Source of the DNA: Pseudomonadales bacterium
GTDB taxonomy: Bacteria > Pseudomonadota > Gammaproteobacteria > Pseudomonadales > UBA7239
Assembly: GCA_028280345.1 (NCBI GenBank)
Contig: JANQLY010000022.1
Coordinates: 102,896 to 166,895 of the forward strand
Direction of reading: 5' to 3'
DNA length: 64,000 bases
Positions 41,801 through 49,255 of this stretch are shown one piece after another. Under the pieces are notes generated by a model. That model made no database searches, was not told where the DNA came from, and was given only the letters and a program-made list of their open reading frames with translations. Within the stretch, counting starts at the first letter, position 1. Every line of letters begins with the position of its first letter. The position numbers and the translations under genes are program-made.

Positions 41801-42641
41801 CGATGTGCCGTCGGGCATTGTTAACCCGGGGCAGATAATTACCAATAACACTTGGAGCTGTGTCACTGATGACAGTGGTCATACTTGCTGGGGAACTGGC
41901 TATCCGGCAACACCTTACTTTACAGTGCATACTTCCGGTACCGGAGTCGTGGAGAATCATTCAGTTCCCTGCTGGGCGAATGGCTTTAATGATGGGGCAG
42001 ACGGTTATTCAATCGCAGCGAATATGTCCTGTTTTGTTAATGAGTTCAATAATGTCGCTTGTGGCATTTATGGTGCTTACACAATCACTCGCACTCAAAT
42101 TTATTTCTGCGAAGCACCGGAGCACTATAGCCTAACTGGCAATGGCCACACGTTTGGCTTTCAAAATGCCAGACAACTGCGGCAGATGGGCTCAGAATTC
42201 TGTGTGCTGAATGAAAAAGGTGTTGACTGTTTTGAATATCAGCGTATCGGGCCGATTGGTTCTTATCTAAGCTGGAACCCGATACCCCTTGAATTGCCTG
42301 AAGGCCTGTTGTTTTTTGATCGTGATAACGATGGTGTAGAAGCACGGCAAGACCTTGATGATCTTGATTCCGCGATTGGTGGTGATAATGACGGTGATGG
42401 GCTTTATGACCACCTCGATAATGATGATGATAATGACACCCTGCCCGATGACTGGGAACAGGCCTTTGGTCTCAACCCCTTTGATGCAGCAGATGCCAGC
42501 GATGATCTTGATGGAGATGGTGCCAGCAACGCCGAGGAATATGCGCGGGGTTCTATACCAAATGAGCAGATTTACCCACTTGATGGGCTCTATAAGGGCA
42601 CAGCCAGGTTGCATACAGTGCAGCCTGGCTCATCAAAATAG
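38886..42641 (+). CDS. Giant secreted TSP3 / FG-GAP / RCC1-like repeat protein
   Basis: A 1251-residue protein with signal peptide MTRAPFKLLIPVLLLCLLPSSALA. TSP3 calcium repeats occur at about 25-210 (DSDGDGIDDAIDNCP, DDDNDGMPDSWE), followed by seven or so FG-GAP units at 220-610 (AGDVNNDGYADYMIG type). More TSP3 repeats lie at 615-940 and 1140-1240. An RCC1-like segment (HGCAVDSEGVKCWGDNTYGQI) starts near 955. Probably a calcium-stabilised adhesin or extracellular enzyme scaffold. It has no visible C-terminal sorting signal, and its last codons form a 12-bp hairpin. Confidence 0.85.
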   Translation: MTRAPFKLLIPVLLLCLLPSSALAADSDGDGIDDAIDNCPAQSNPGQADHDNDGIGTACDSDDDNDGMPDSWEQLHGFNQLDAADALLDPDGDTITNVEEYQAGSDPHVYDFVDNDGDGIHNALDNCPSLANPGQDDHDNDGLGTACDSDDDNDTMPDSWENSYGLNPFDAADALLDPDGDTLTNLQEYQQGSSPLLIDTDNDLQNDNVDPNPSMQNFSGPEHNGQPGYGKYLGFSLSEAGDVNNDGYADYMIGERLYGTGYSNYGQAQIFSGKDGTPLYNFIGTSGDELSYSISEAGDLNNDSYDDFLIGVPGYDSEPPYNDGKVMAISGIDGTTLFERVGGVSSMRLGSSVNRVGDNTGDGIPEVVAGAPDFASDTGQVVMYKGDSGDIKHTFTGVSAGDKFGYAVSGVGDVDGDGYGDFAVGAPGRNTVYIYNGRDNHLIREIYSGAGGEFGISVSDIGDINRDGYPDIAVGAHIAGGQEQGAAYIYSGIDGSVLRTHNGDNGDFFGISVAAAGDVNRDGYPDLIVGAHQADVLGPDYGYAKVFSGKDGLVLFHLEGELYGGFRNRFGYAVSGAGDVNNDGLDDVMAGAYQADYTGTNRGFAKVFYAIFYDDDNDGLPNDWEDTQGLDKNNDLDAVQDPDGDGLNNIAEFKLRTDPHFFDDSDGDTVGDGADNCLLVVNLNQLDNDSDGFGDACDDDDDNDNWIDSHENSCSSDPFDNLSVPVDSDSDGWCNSIDNCPSQPNPMQENHDQDTSGNACDPDDDNDSLPDDWEIANGLNPFYAGDPGQDPDNDGLTNLQEYQQGRNPQVSDDKDGDGVYNEHDNCPDLTNPGQVDHDNDGIGTACDDDDDNDGMPDSWENSYGFNQLDPTDANADPDGDGLVNFDEYHYFTVPTDADTDDDALNDYDEVIVYGSNPRIDDTDNDTLPDGWEVVRGKNPLVADHSISIHETHGCAVDSEGVKCWGDNTYGQIDVPSGIVNPGQIITNNTWSCVTDDSGHTCWGTGYPATPYFTVHTSGTGVVENHSVPCWANGFNDGADGYSIAANMSCFVNEFNNVACGIYGAYTITRTQIYFCEAPEHYSLTGNGHTFGFQNARQLRQMGSEFCVLNEKGVDCFEYQRIGPIGSYLSWNPIPLELPEGLLFFDRDNDGVEARQDLDDLDSAIGGDNDGDGLYDHLDNDDDNDTLPDDWEQAFGLNPFDAADASDDLDGDGASNAEEYARGSIPNEQIYPLDGLYKGTARLHTVQPGSSK
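42602..42630 (+). other. Perfect hairpin at the 3' end of the giant gene
   Basis: AGCCAGG/CCTGGCT, a T-G wobble and TGCA/TGCA enclose a 5-nt loop: 12 bp in all. It lies inside the last dozen codons, with no U-run after it. It may be an RNA-stability element or a terminator relic. Confidence 0.5.
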
Positions 42642-42683
42642 AACAGTTTATTTCGAAGCAGTTAGTACTTCATTTATGCATCA

Positions 42684-44603
42684 TCAGGGCGGGGTGCTAT
42701 TGGCATTGAAATGATTACTGCCGGCACTGAATTCCGCACAATCGCTAAAGCCGTCGTTGTCTCCGTCGTATAGGTCGCCGCGAGCAAGATGTACAAAGCC
42801 GACACCTGCATCGTCACCGCCACTACCTTCATCGAACGTAATACGACCAATCGGTACCGTTGAATTAACGCCGATAAAGGTATTTACGTTCCCTGAGCTG
42901 TTAAAGATTCCGGTGATAGAGCCGAGCAGGGTCGTATCATCAGCTGCATAGACATGCAAGATTTCTCCAGAGTCCTGAGTGTTGTCGGTTAAATCAAAGC
43001 CAAACGCAAATGGCTCCATGCCGGTTTCAAAATCAATTTCAAAATCATCGTTTTCATACTGGTTGATGTTACCGATAGATAGTGAGTTAACCCAGGCACC
43101 ACTGGAGCTGTCGTTAAAAACAAATCCGGCACTACTTTGCAGTGTGTTCAGACTAAATTTGTAACACTGTTCTAACGTTGGTGAGCCACTGCTGTAGGTT
43201 AATGGACTACCAACATCCTCATTGGTTGCAGGCAGGCTCAACACTTCATCAAACGCGAGCACATTGACATCGGTAAAAGCGATAGAGGTGGTTTGTGTAG
43301 TAACATCCGTTTGCCAGTTGGTGAGGTCGCTGAAAAAAGTAACTGATTCAAAATGGCCCATGCAGGTATTGCCAACGTTGTCCGAGTTGGCGCCATTAGG
43401 ACAAGTTGTGTTTGACCATACAACATTACTCAGTGTCACTTGATCCAGACAGCTGGCTTCGAAAAGAGTGGTATTGGTAAAATCGACACCGCTTAAATCC
43501 AGGCCCGATACACAGAAATCAGTGCCGGTTAAATCCAGATTACTCAAGTCGGCGCTGGCAATCGCGCAGAGATTAACAGCATCCAGCCAAAAACCCTGTT
43601 GTGCAGCACAGAATTCAGAAAAACCGTTACGCAGTGCCTGATAAATCTCGGCAGCACCAAAATCCGCTGCTGTATTCATTTCCAGGAATTGCGTGTTTTG
43701 CGCATAGGTTGCATAGGGCATTGCAACCAGTGGATAGCGTTGCGCAACGGTATCGCCATTAACACTGACCTGATACCACAGCTGTTCGGTATAAAGACCG
43801 GCTTTGTATTCACCTTCTGTGACGCTGCCGTTATCAGATGACAAATACAGCCAGCCATCATTGATCGATGCTGTGTGGTCAGCGGCATAAACACGGTCAG
43901 CAACATCGGTGCTGGTTTCATCCTTCCAGATGGTTAATTCTATGGAGGCATCTGTTAATGTTGTGGGCACACCGTTGTCATCCAGGATGCGCATACGAAA
44001 GTTGCTGGCTTCGGGTACCGGAGAGGGGGCGACGTTAGCCAGTGAAGCGACAGCATCAATATCAGCTCCTTCGGTAGGGCTACTGCTTTGACTTGGCAAA
44101 GTGTCGGTCAGACGAATAAACGTGTACTTTTCACCGGCGACCACACCATTGCCTATATCGTCATCAATATCTACACCACTGGAGCCATTGCTCTGGCCTA
44201 CATTGATCCAGCTAACGCCATCGGTGCTGATATCAACAGACGTGCCCTCGGCAACTCCGGAAATTTCAAAAACCCAGATGTCGTTGCTGCTGTCACCGGA
44301 AGTGGTGACATAGTTGTCAGTAAACTGCATCACAAGAACACCACCGTTACCCATGGAGACATAACCGAGTGTGGAACCGTGATCCGGTGGTCCGAGTGCA
44401 TTTGTCCCGACATCGTAACCGCTGCCGACTCCGGGAGTATTGGTATAGGTCAGTAATACATCGGCAAATCCGGCCCGCCCGGCGGGCACCTCAACACTAC
44501 CATAGAGCTTTGCGAGGGCAGGGTTGCCAAACAGGAGAGTGCAGACCAGAGCACACAGACAGAGCAGATATCGCATCGAATTTGTTAGACGTTTGCGGTT
44601 CAT
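42684..44603 (-). CDS. Secreted protein with pentapeptide segment and Cys motif
   Basis: 639 residues with signal peptide MNRKRLTNSMRYLLCLCALVCTLLFGNPALA. An N-terminal beta domain (LGPPDHGSTLGYVSMGNGGVLVMQF) covers about 32-180. A domain like the NYQGRLLD domain of the neighbour follows (FRMRILDDNGVPTTL) near 205-310. CAAQQGFWLDAVNLC and pentapeptides (LSNLDLTGTDFCVSGLDLSGVDF) lie near 335-385, then CPNGANSDNVGNTC. A second beta domain and an Asp-rich end (YDGDNDGFSDCAEF) close it. It is 2 nt from its partner gene. Function unknown. Confidence 0.8.
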   Translation of the reverse strand: MNRKRLTNSMRYLLCLCALVCTLLFGNPALAKLYGSVEVPAGRAGFADVLLTYTNTPGVGSGYDVGTNALGPPDHGSTLGYVSMGNGGVLVMQFTDNYVTTSGDSSNDIWVFEISGVAEGTSVDISTDGVSWINVGQSNGSSGVDIDDDIGNGVVAGEKYTFIRLTDTLPSQSSSPTEGADIDAVASLANVAPSPVPEASNFRMRILDDNGVPTTLTDASIELTIWKDETSTDVADRVYAADHTASINDGWLYLSSDNGSVTEGEYKAGLYTEQLWYQVSVNGDTVAQRYPLVAMPYATYAQNTQFLEMNTAADFGAAEIYQALRNGFSEFCAAQQGFWLDAVNLCAIASADLSNLDLTGTDFCVSGLDLSGVDFTNTTLFEASCLDQVTLSNVVWSNTTCPNGANSDNVGNTCMGHFESVTFFSDLTNWQTDVTTQTTSIAFTDVNVLAFDEVLSLPATNEDVGSPLTYSSGSPTLEQCYKFSLNTLQSSAGFVFNDSSSGAWVNSLSIGNINQYENDDFEIDFETGMEPFAFGFDLTDNTQDSGEILHVYAADDTTLLGSITGIFNSSGNVNTFIGVNSTVPIGRITFDEGSGGDDAGVGFVHLARGDLYDGDNDGFSDCAEFSAGSNHFNANSTPP

Positions 44604-44605
44604 GA

Positions 44606-45433
44606 TCAGGGCAGCGGGATTTCAATCGTGAGATTGTTGAGACAGGTGTTGCCGTTGATATCAGAGTTGGTGCCATCGGGGCAAACCGTATTGAGCCAAA
44701 TAGCGCCGGTAAAATCCGTATTGATTACCGACGCGTCGAGAAACGTGGTATTGCTGAGGTCGGTATTGGTAAAGTCGGCACCGTCGAGAGTGATATCACT
44801 AAAGTCTTCGTTCGATAAATCAAGGCCGGATACATTAACGGCACCGATAGCGCAGCGATGATGATTTTCAATCCAGGCACCGCTTTGTGCGTTGCAAAAG
44901 TTAATAAAGCTGTTTAGCAGAGTGGTAATGTCTTGAGAGCTGGCAAAGTAACTGGCTGATTTGTTATCCAGCGTTTGAGTATTATAGGTTTGGAATGCAA
45001 ACGGTGTACTTTGCAAGGCAATGCGTGGAGTGAGTGTTTCACTTTGTACGGTAATTTCTATCCAGACCGTACCGCTATTAAAAATATTGGCATTAAATGT
45101 GCCACTAACCGGGGTGCCATTGCCAATCAGGAAACTATAGTTGCCATCGTTAACATTAACGGTATGGTTCTCTTCATAGAGTTTATCCTGCGGCAGGGTG
45201 CTGGTCTCATCCTGCCATAAGCCCACGGTAAATGCGGCATTGGCGATGGTGGTCGGCACACCATTGCCATCAAGTAACCGTCCCTGATAATTAATCAGAT
45301 CTGGAATTTGCCCGTATGCAAGTGGTGCACTGACAAGCAGACAAGTCACAAACACACAGGAAAAGAAGAGGCTGAGTGCCTTATCTGCAATATTTTTACA
45401 AAACCAAAGCGGGGAGGAGGAAAAAGCGCTCAT
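44606..45433 (-). CDS. Secreted pentapeptide-repeat protein (short paralogue)
   Basis: A 275-residue protein with a signal peptide (LSLFFSCVFVTCLLVSAPLAYG). The NYQGRLLDGNGVPTTIANA domain starts near residue 50. Then come CNAQSGAWIENHHRC near 180, pentapeptides LSNEDFSDITLDGADFTNTDLSNTTFLDAS near 200-230, and a closing CPDGTNSDINGNTC motif near 250. All these parts recur in the genes at 42684 and 32015. It is the first gene of the two-gene leftward unit. Confidence 0.8.
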   Translation of the reverse strand: MSAFSSSPLWFCKNIADKALSLFFSCVFVTCLLVSAPLAYGQIPDLINYQGRLLDGNGVPTTIANAAFTVGLWQDETSTLPQDKLYEENHTVNVNDGNYSFLIGNGTPVSGTFNANIFNSGTVWIEITVQSETLTPRIALQSTPFAFQTYNTQTLDNKSASYFASSQDITTLLNSFINFCNAQSGAWIENHHRCAIGAVNVSGLDLSNEDFSDITLDGADFTNTDLSNTTFLDASVINTDFTGAIWLNTVCPDGTNSDINGNTCLNNLTIEIPLP

Positions 45434-45643
45434 GCCAGTCTCCGGGGTTATTCATCATGAAATTCAAGGCTGCTTAAGGATAGCTCTATCGCCGGGGGGT
45501 GTAAACCACGGGACGATGGGTCGGTGTTGCTTATAGGAAAAAGCTTTAGAAAGCGTACTCTTTATATTTTGATGTTAGCTATTATTAAGATTTTGTCAAA
45601 ATAACTTGCAATCGGAAGGAGCTATTGAGCTATTCTCGAGAGG

Positions 45644-46081
45644 TCAGGCCACAATATCGTCAGGTGTCGGAGTGATACTGTCACGCAAGAATTGCATAAA
45701 TAGGCGGCAGGCATCATTCTCGGTAAAAATACCCGCTAGCTCTCCTTCCCGGGTAACCAGTACGGCACCGATATGTGTGTCGGCCATGACTTCAAGAATT
45801 TTGTCGAGCGGATCGGAGACATCGGCAATATACACGCGTACTGGGCACAGGTCGCCAACTTCGAGCTCATCCAGATAGTGATCGTCCCCGGGTATGGAAG
45901 CGCGTTTGATATCGCGATCCGAAATAATACTGTTGATATCACCGTTTTCCATTACAGGCAAATGGTGAAAGTTGTGTTCTTCCATCATCCGCTGTGCAGC
46001 TCTAAGGCTGGCCCGGGCTTCAATATGCCACGGAAACGGTGTCATCACCTGGGCCAAGGCGGGAATTTTTTGTGCGCTCAT
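45644..46081 (-). CDS. CBS-domain pair protein
   Basis: A 145-residue protein made almost wholly of two CBS domains: VMTPFPWHIEARASLRAAQRMMEEHNFHHLPVMENGDINSIISDRDI at 12-58 and DVSDPLDKILEVMADTHIGAVLVTREGELAGIFTENDA at 87-125. Such stand-alone pairs bind adenine nucleotides and sense energy state. The partner is unknown. Confidence 0.88.
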   Translation of the reverse strand: MSAQKIPALAQVMTPFPWHIEARASLRAAQRMMEEHNFHHLPVMENGDINSIISDRDIKRASIPGDDHYLDELEVGDLCPVRVYIADVSDPLDKILEVMADTHIGAVLVTREGELAGIFTENDACRLFMQFLRDSITPTPDDIVA

Positions 46082-46214
46082 CCGGTCTCTCCATAGCGAT
46101 ACTATTCTATTGTAGATGTTTTTTGAGGTGATGACTTGAATCAGGTCAAATCCCGGCGGTGTAACAACGCACTTTTTCCGTATACTGTGCAGCTATTTTT
46201 ACGGTCTGACTTTT

Positions 46215-46766
46215 ATGGCTGATCAGGGAGAAATAGCAGTGGCAAAAAAGCTGGGCAAAGCGGGTTTACTACTTTTGGGATTGATGGTGTTGGCAAATAC
46301 TGTGCTGTTTGCCATAGCCTGGCAGCATAAAAATGACTTCCTGCGTATTGCAACAGCACCGCCAGGCTGCCAGCAAACATGGGCCAATGTGGGTAATCAT
46401 GTCGGCCTTGATAGCTCGGAAAACTGTGCGATCCGGCTCTGGTACAACGAGCAGGTCGCAGTTATTCCAGGTCTGATGACAAGCCTTTCTGAACGGGGTG
46501 TGGCACTGAAAGGGCGTGCGCACTGTGCCTACGGAGTACGCCACCAGGCACGTATGGCGGCGCGCGCAGTGATGCCATCACAGTTTGATGTCGCGCTACT
46601 GCGGTTGCGGGATTTTTATACCTACGGAGATTTTGATGGCCCGGATTTTAGTGAGCTGGTTGATGAGAAATCAGATAGTGCGACTTATAAAGCGATTATT
46701 GCCAGTGCCCAGCGCACCAACAAAGCCGTTAATGAACAGTGTGGCATTGAGCAGGCTAAAAAATAA
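46215..46766 (+). CDS. Hypothetical membrane-anchored protein
   Basis: A 183-residue protein with one N-terminal membrane helix (KAGLLLLGLMVLANTVLFAIAW) and an outside domain with cysteines (PPGCQQTW, SENCAIRLW, GRAHCAYG, NEQCGIEQ) that could form two disulfides. An in-frame GTG at 46239, after GGGAG, may be the true start. No family is recognised. It ends 9 nt from the convergent MBL-fold gene. Confidence 0.6.
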   Translation: MADQGEIAVAKKLGKAGLLLLGLMVLANTVLFAIAWQHKNDFLRIATAPPGCQQTWANVGNHVGLDSSENCAIRLWYNEQVAVIPGLMTSLSERGVALKGRAHCAYGVRHQARMAARAVMPSQFDVALLRLRDFYTYGDFDGPDFSELVDEKSDSATYKAIIASAQRTNKAVNEQCGIEQAKK

Positions 46767-46775
46767 ACTTTAAAG

Positions 46776-47417
46776 TCAGGTGTACTGACTGCCGACAAAC
46801 GGGTTGGTACGCATCTCCTGACCGAACGTAGACGTCGGGCCATGCCCCGGAATAAATGTCACATCCCCACCAAGGGGAAACAGTTTGTTTTTAATTGAGC
46901 GAATCAACGCGTCGTGATCGCCACCGGGAAAGTCCGTGCGGCCAATCGAACCCATAAATAAAACATCTCCGACAATCGCGAGTTTCTCACCGCGATGGTA
47001 AAACACCACATGTCCTGGTGTGTGCCCCGGACAGTGAATCACTTCGAGCTTTTGTGCACCGAATTCCACCACGTCACCATCGTTAAGCCACTGATCCGGC
47101 TCCCAGGCTTCAACAGCCGGGATGCCGAGCATCGGTGATTGTTGTGGCAACTGTTCGATCCAGTAATCATCGCCCTGGTGCGGGCCAATCAATTTGACAC
47201 TGAGGTCTTCGGCAAGCTCACGAGCCTGGGCGCAGTGATCGAGGTGGCCATGGGTGATAAAGATGACTTCGGGCTCACCGCCAAGCTCGGTCAGTTGTTG
47301 TTTAATAAGTTCCAGATCGCCACCAGGATCAAAAATAGCCAGTTTGCCGGTTTCTTCGCACGACAGAATGGAGCAGTTCTGCTGAAACGGCGTTACAGGA
47401 ACAACCATACATTTCAT
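46776..47417 (-). CDS. MBL-fold hydrolase (YcbL/glyoxalase II-like)
   Basis: A 213-residue metallo-beta-lactamase fold. The zinc motif THGHLDHC holds H56, H58, D60 and H61. HCPGHTPGHVVFY near residue 127, GDVLFMGSIGRTDFPGGD near 147 and FIPGHGPTSTFGQE near 185 complete the site. The compact length without a C-terminal helical domain fits YcbL-type proteins, which are weak glyoxalase II or general thioesterases. It lies 11 nt from the glutathione peroxidase gene upstream, so a shared glutathione role is plausible. Confidence 0.9.
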   Translation of the reverse strand: MKCMVVPVTPFQQNCSILSCEETGKLAIFDPGGDLELIKQQLTELGGEPEVIFITHGHLDHCAQARELAEDLSVKLIGPHQGDDYWIEQLPQQSPMLGIPAVEAWEPDQWLNDGDVVEFGAQKLEVIHCPGHTPGHVVFYHRGEKLAIVGDVLFMGSIGRTDFPGGDHDALIRSIKNKLFPLGGDVTFIPGHGPTSTFGQEMRTNPFVGSQYT

Positions 47418-47428
47418 TGATGGAATCC

Positions 47429-47914
47429 TTATTTGGCCAGCTCGGCCTCAATAGCAGAGGTCAGTGCATCATCGCCCGGGTTAACTACTGGCTCAAAACG
47501 CTCGATCGCATCGCCGTTGCGATTAACGAGGAATTTTTCAAAATTCCAGGTGATATCGCCGGGGAATTTACCATCCTTGCCCGCAAGGTACTCATAGAGC
47601 GGGTGGCGGCTGTCGCCGTTCACCTCAATTTTGGCACTCATCGGAAATGTGACGGAAAACTTGGTCGTGCAAAAGGTCTGGATCTCGGCTTCTGTGCCTG
47701 GTTCCTGAGCGCCAAACTGATTACAGGGTAGCCCGATAATGGTAAACCCGTCACCGCTGTATTGTTCATATAAAGCTTGCAGGCCCTCGTACTGGGGCGT
47801 TAGGCCACAGGCGCTGGCTACATTAACCAGTAGGACTACCTGGCCCTTGAATTGCTCCAGCGACATAGTGCTGCCATCAATACCAGTCAGTTCAAAATCG
47901 TGAATATTGGCCAT
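47429..47914 (-). CDS. Glutathione peroxidase, Cys type
   Basis: A 161-residue protein. VNVASACGLTPQYEGL holds the peroxidatic Cys at about 36, where animal enzymes have selenocysteine. LPCNQFGAQEPG near 70 holds a second Cys and the Gln, and WNFEKFLVNRNGD near 130 holds the Trp of the site. It reduces hydroperoxides using glutathione or thioredoxin. It probably shares a transcript with the MBL-fold gene that follows it. Confidence 0.93.
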   Translation of the reverse strand: MANIHDFELTGIDGSTMSLEQFKGQVVLLVNVASACGLTPQYEGLQALYEQYSGDGFTIIGLPCNQFGAQEPGTEAEIQTFCTTKFSVTFPMSAKIEVNGDSRHPLYEYLAGKDGKFPGDITWNFEKFLVNRNGDAIERFEPVVNPGDDALTSAIEAELAK

Positions 47915-48164
47915 CTCTGTTCTCCAATGAATGAAGAGGGCATATTAGCAAAAAGCTTGTTCAGGATCAGTTGGCCTAAGTAGTATTCCCTGTGTATTCT
48001 GTAAAATTTCCGGCATATAAAGGCAATAAATAGTCTATTTCATTATTAGTACTATGCTTAATACCGGAACTACAGGTAATAATACAGGTGACAAGGTATT
48101 GGATAGGCAGAGATTTAGGTTAATCATCAGTTAACTAGTCAGGCAGAAAATCAGGTAAGGCATC

Positions 48165-49223
48165 ATGGAAATTTTTTGGGTTGGACTTGAGTATCTTGGT
48201 CATATCGGCCTTGGCTTGTTGTTAATGCTGCTTGCCACCTTTGTGTTTGACATTATCCATGTACTATTGCATATCTTGGCCAACAGCCGCTGGGCCTGGC
48301 TCAAGGCGATTGGCGATCTGCATACAGTGCACCATGAATTTCTCGATGAAGACTTACGCATTCACGAGGATAAAATACCCGCCAATGTACGCTGCCATGT
48401 TATTCCTGAATTTATTACCCAGATTGTTGTAACCACCCCTTTTTTTCTGGTATTTCCGCCATTGTCTGTTGTGGTGGCGCTGGGTATAGAGGTATTAACC
48501 TTTGTGCTGATTATGCGTGGCACGCCAGGGTTTGATTTAAACCATCGCTATGTCGATAAACTCGTGGCCTATCAACCATCGGTTTTCTGTATGCCTGAAT
48601 ACCACTTGTTACACCATGTTTATCCGACGGCGTATTTTGGTTCGTGGATCAAGGCGCTGGACTATTTGCTGCGCAGTGGTACAGCATTCAAAAAACGCAA
48701 GGTAGTGATTACCGGTTGTGAGTATCCATTTGCTGCACACCTGTCAGATTTGCTCGAAAAGCAGGGCAGTGTGGTAATACGGCTGACAGGTAACCAGCCA
48801 GAGCAAGATAAGGACATGGCGGCGCTACTTGAAGAGGCGAATATACTGGTGTTATGTCATCAACAAACCCATGAGAACAGCTATGCGAATCTTGCCCGGC
48901 AGTTTTGCGATATTCACCAGGATCGGAGTATTCCAATGGAGATCTGGGCACTCGCAGCACAGAATGAATTCTCCGATAATAGCCAGTATGACCAGGAGCT
49001 TGGCTACAGTGCCGCATTCGTACCGAAAGCGCGTTATCTGTTTACTTCAGATCGCGCGATCTATCGTCATATCGTGGCTGACGGTGTCTATACACCAGAA
49101 CGCAAGGCAAAGGCTGTTATGCGTCGCATTCGGCGCGGTTTTAATTATGTACCGGCGTCTATTAATGCACAGATACTCTGGCACTTTCTACGGTTTATAT
49201 TATTAAGACCCAAAGAGATTTAA
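48165..49223 (+). CDS. Bifunctional sterol desaturase-like / dehydrogenase-like fusion protein
   Basis: A 352-residue protein. The N-terminal half is an integral-membrane fatty-acid-hydroxylase/sterol-desaturase domain with several hydrophobic segments and histidine clusters (HVLLHIL near 30, HTVHHEF near 52, HLLHHVYP near 148) for a di-iron site. The C-terminal half (VVITGCEYPFAAHLSDLLEKQGSVVIRL from about 178) is Rossmann-like without an obvious GxxGxG. The order matches the CER1/WAX2-like fusion seen in plants and some bacteria. Likely membrane lipid modification; the substrate is unknown. Confidence 0.75.
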   Translation: MEIFWVGLEYLGHIGLGLLLMLLATFVFDIIHVLLHILANSRWAWLKAIGDLHTVHHEFLDEDLRIHEDKIPANVRCHVIPEFITQIVVTTPFFLVFPPLSVVVALGIEVLTFVLIMRGTPGFDLNHRYVDKLVAYQPSVFCMPEYHLLHHVYPTAYFGSWIKALDYLLRSGTAFKKRKVVITGCEYPFAAHLSDLLEKQGSVVIRLTGNQPEQDKDMAALLEEANILVLCHQQTHENSYANLARQFCDIHQDRSIPMEIWALAAQNEFSDNSQYDQELGYSAAFVPKARYLFTSDRAIYRHIVADGVYTPERKAKAVMRRIRRGFNYVPASINAQILWHFLRFILLRPKEI

Positions 49224-49255
49224 AAAATATAAAGAACGACAGTGTTTAATAACAC

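Noticed and set aside
42602..42630. Integron attC-type site
   Set aside because: The hairpin lacks the paired core sites and lies within coding sequence; no integrase is nearby.
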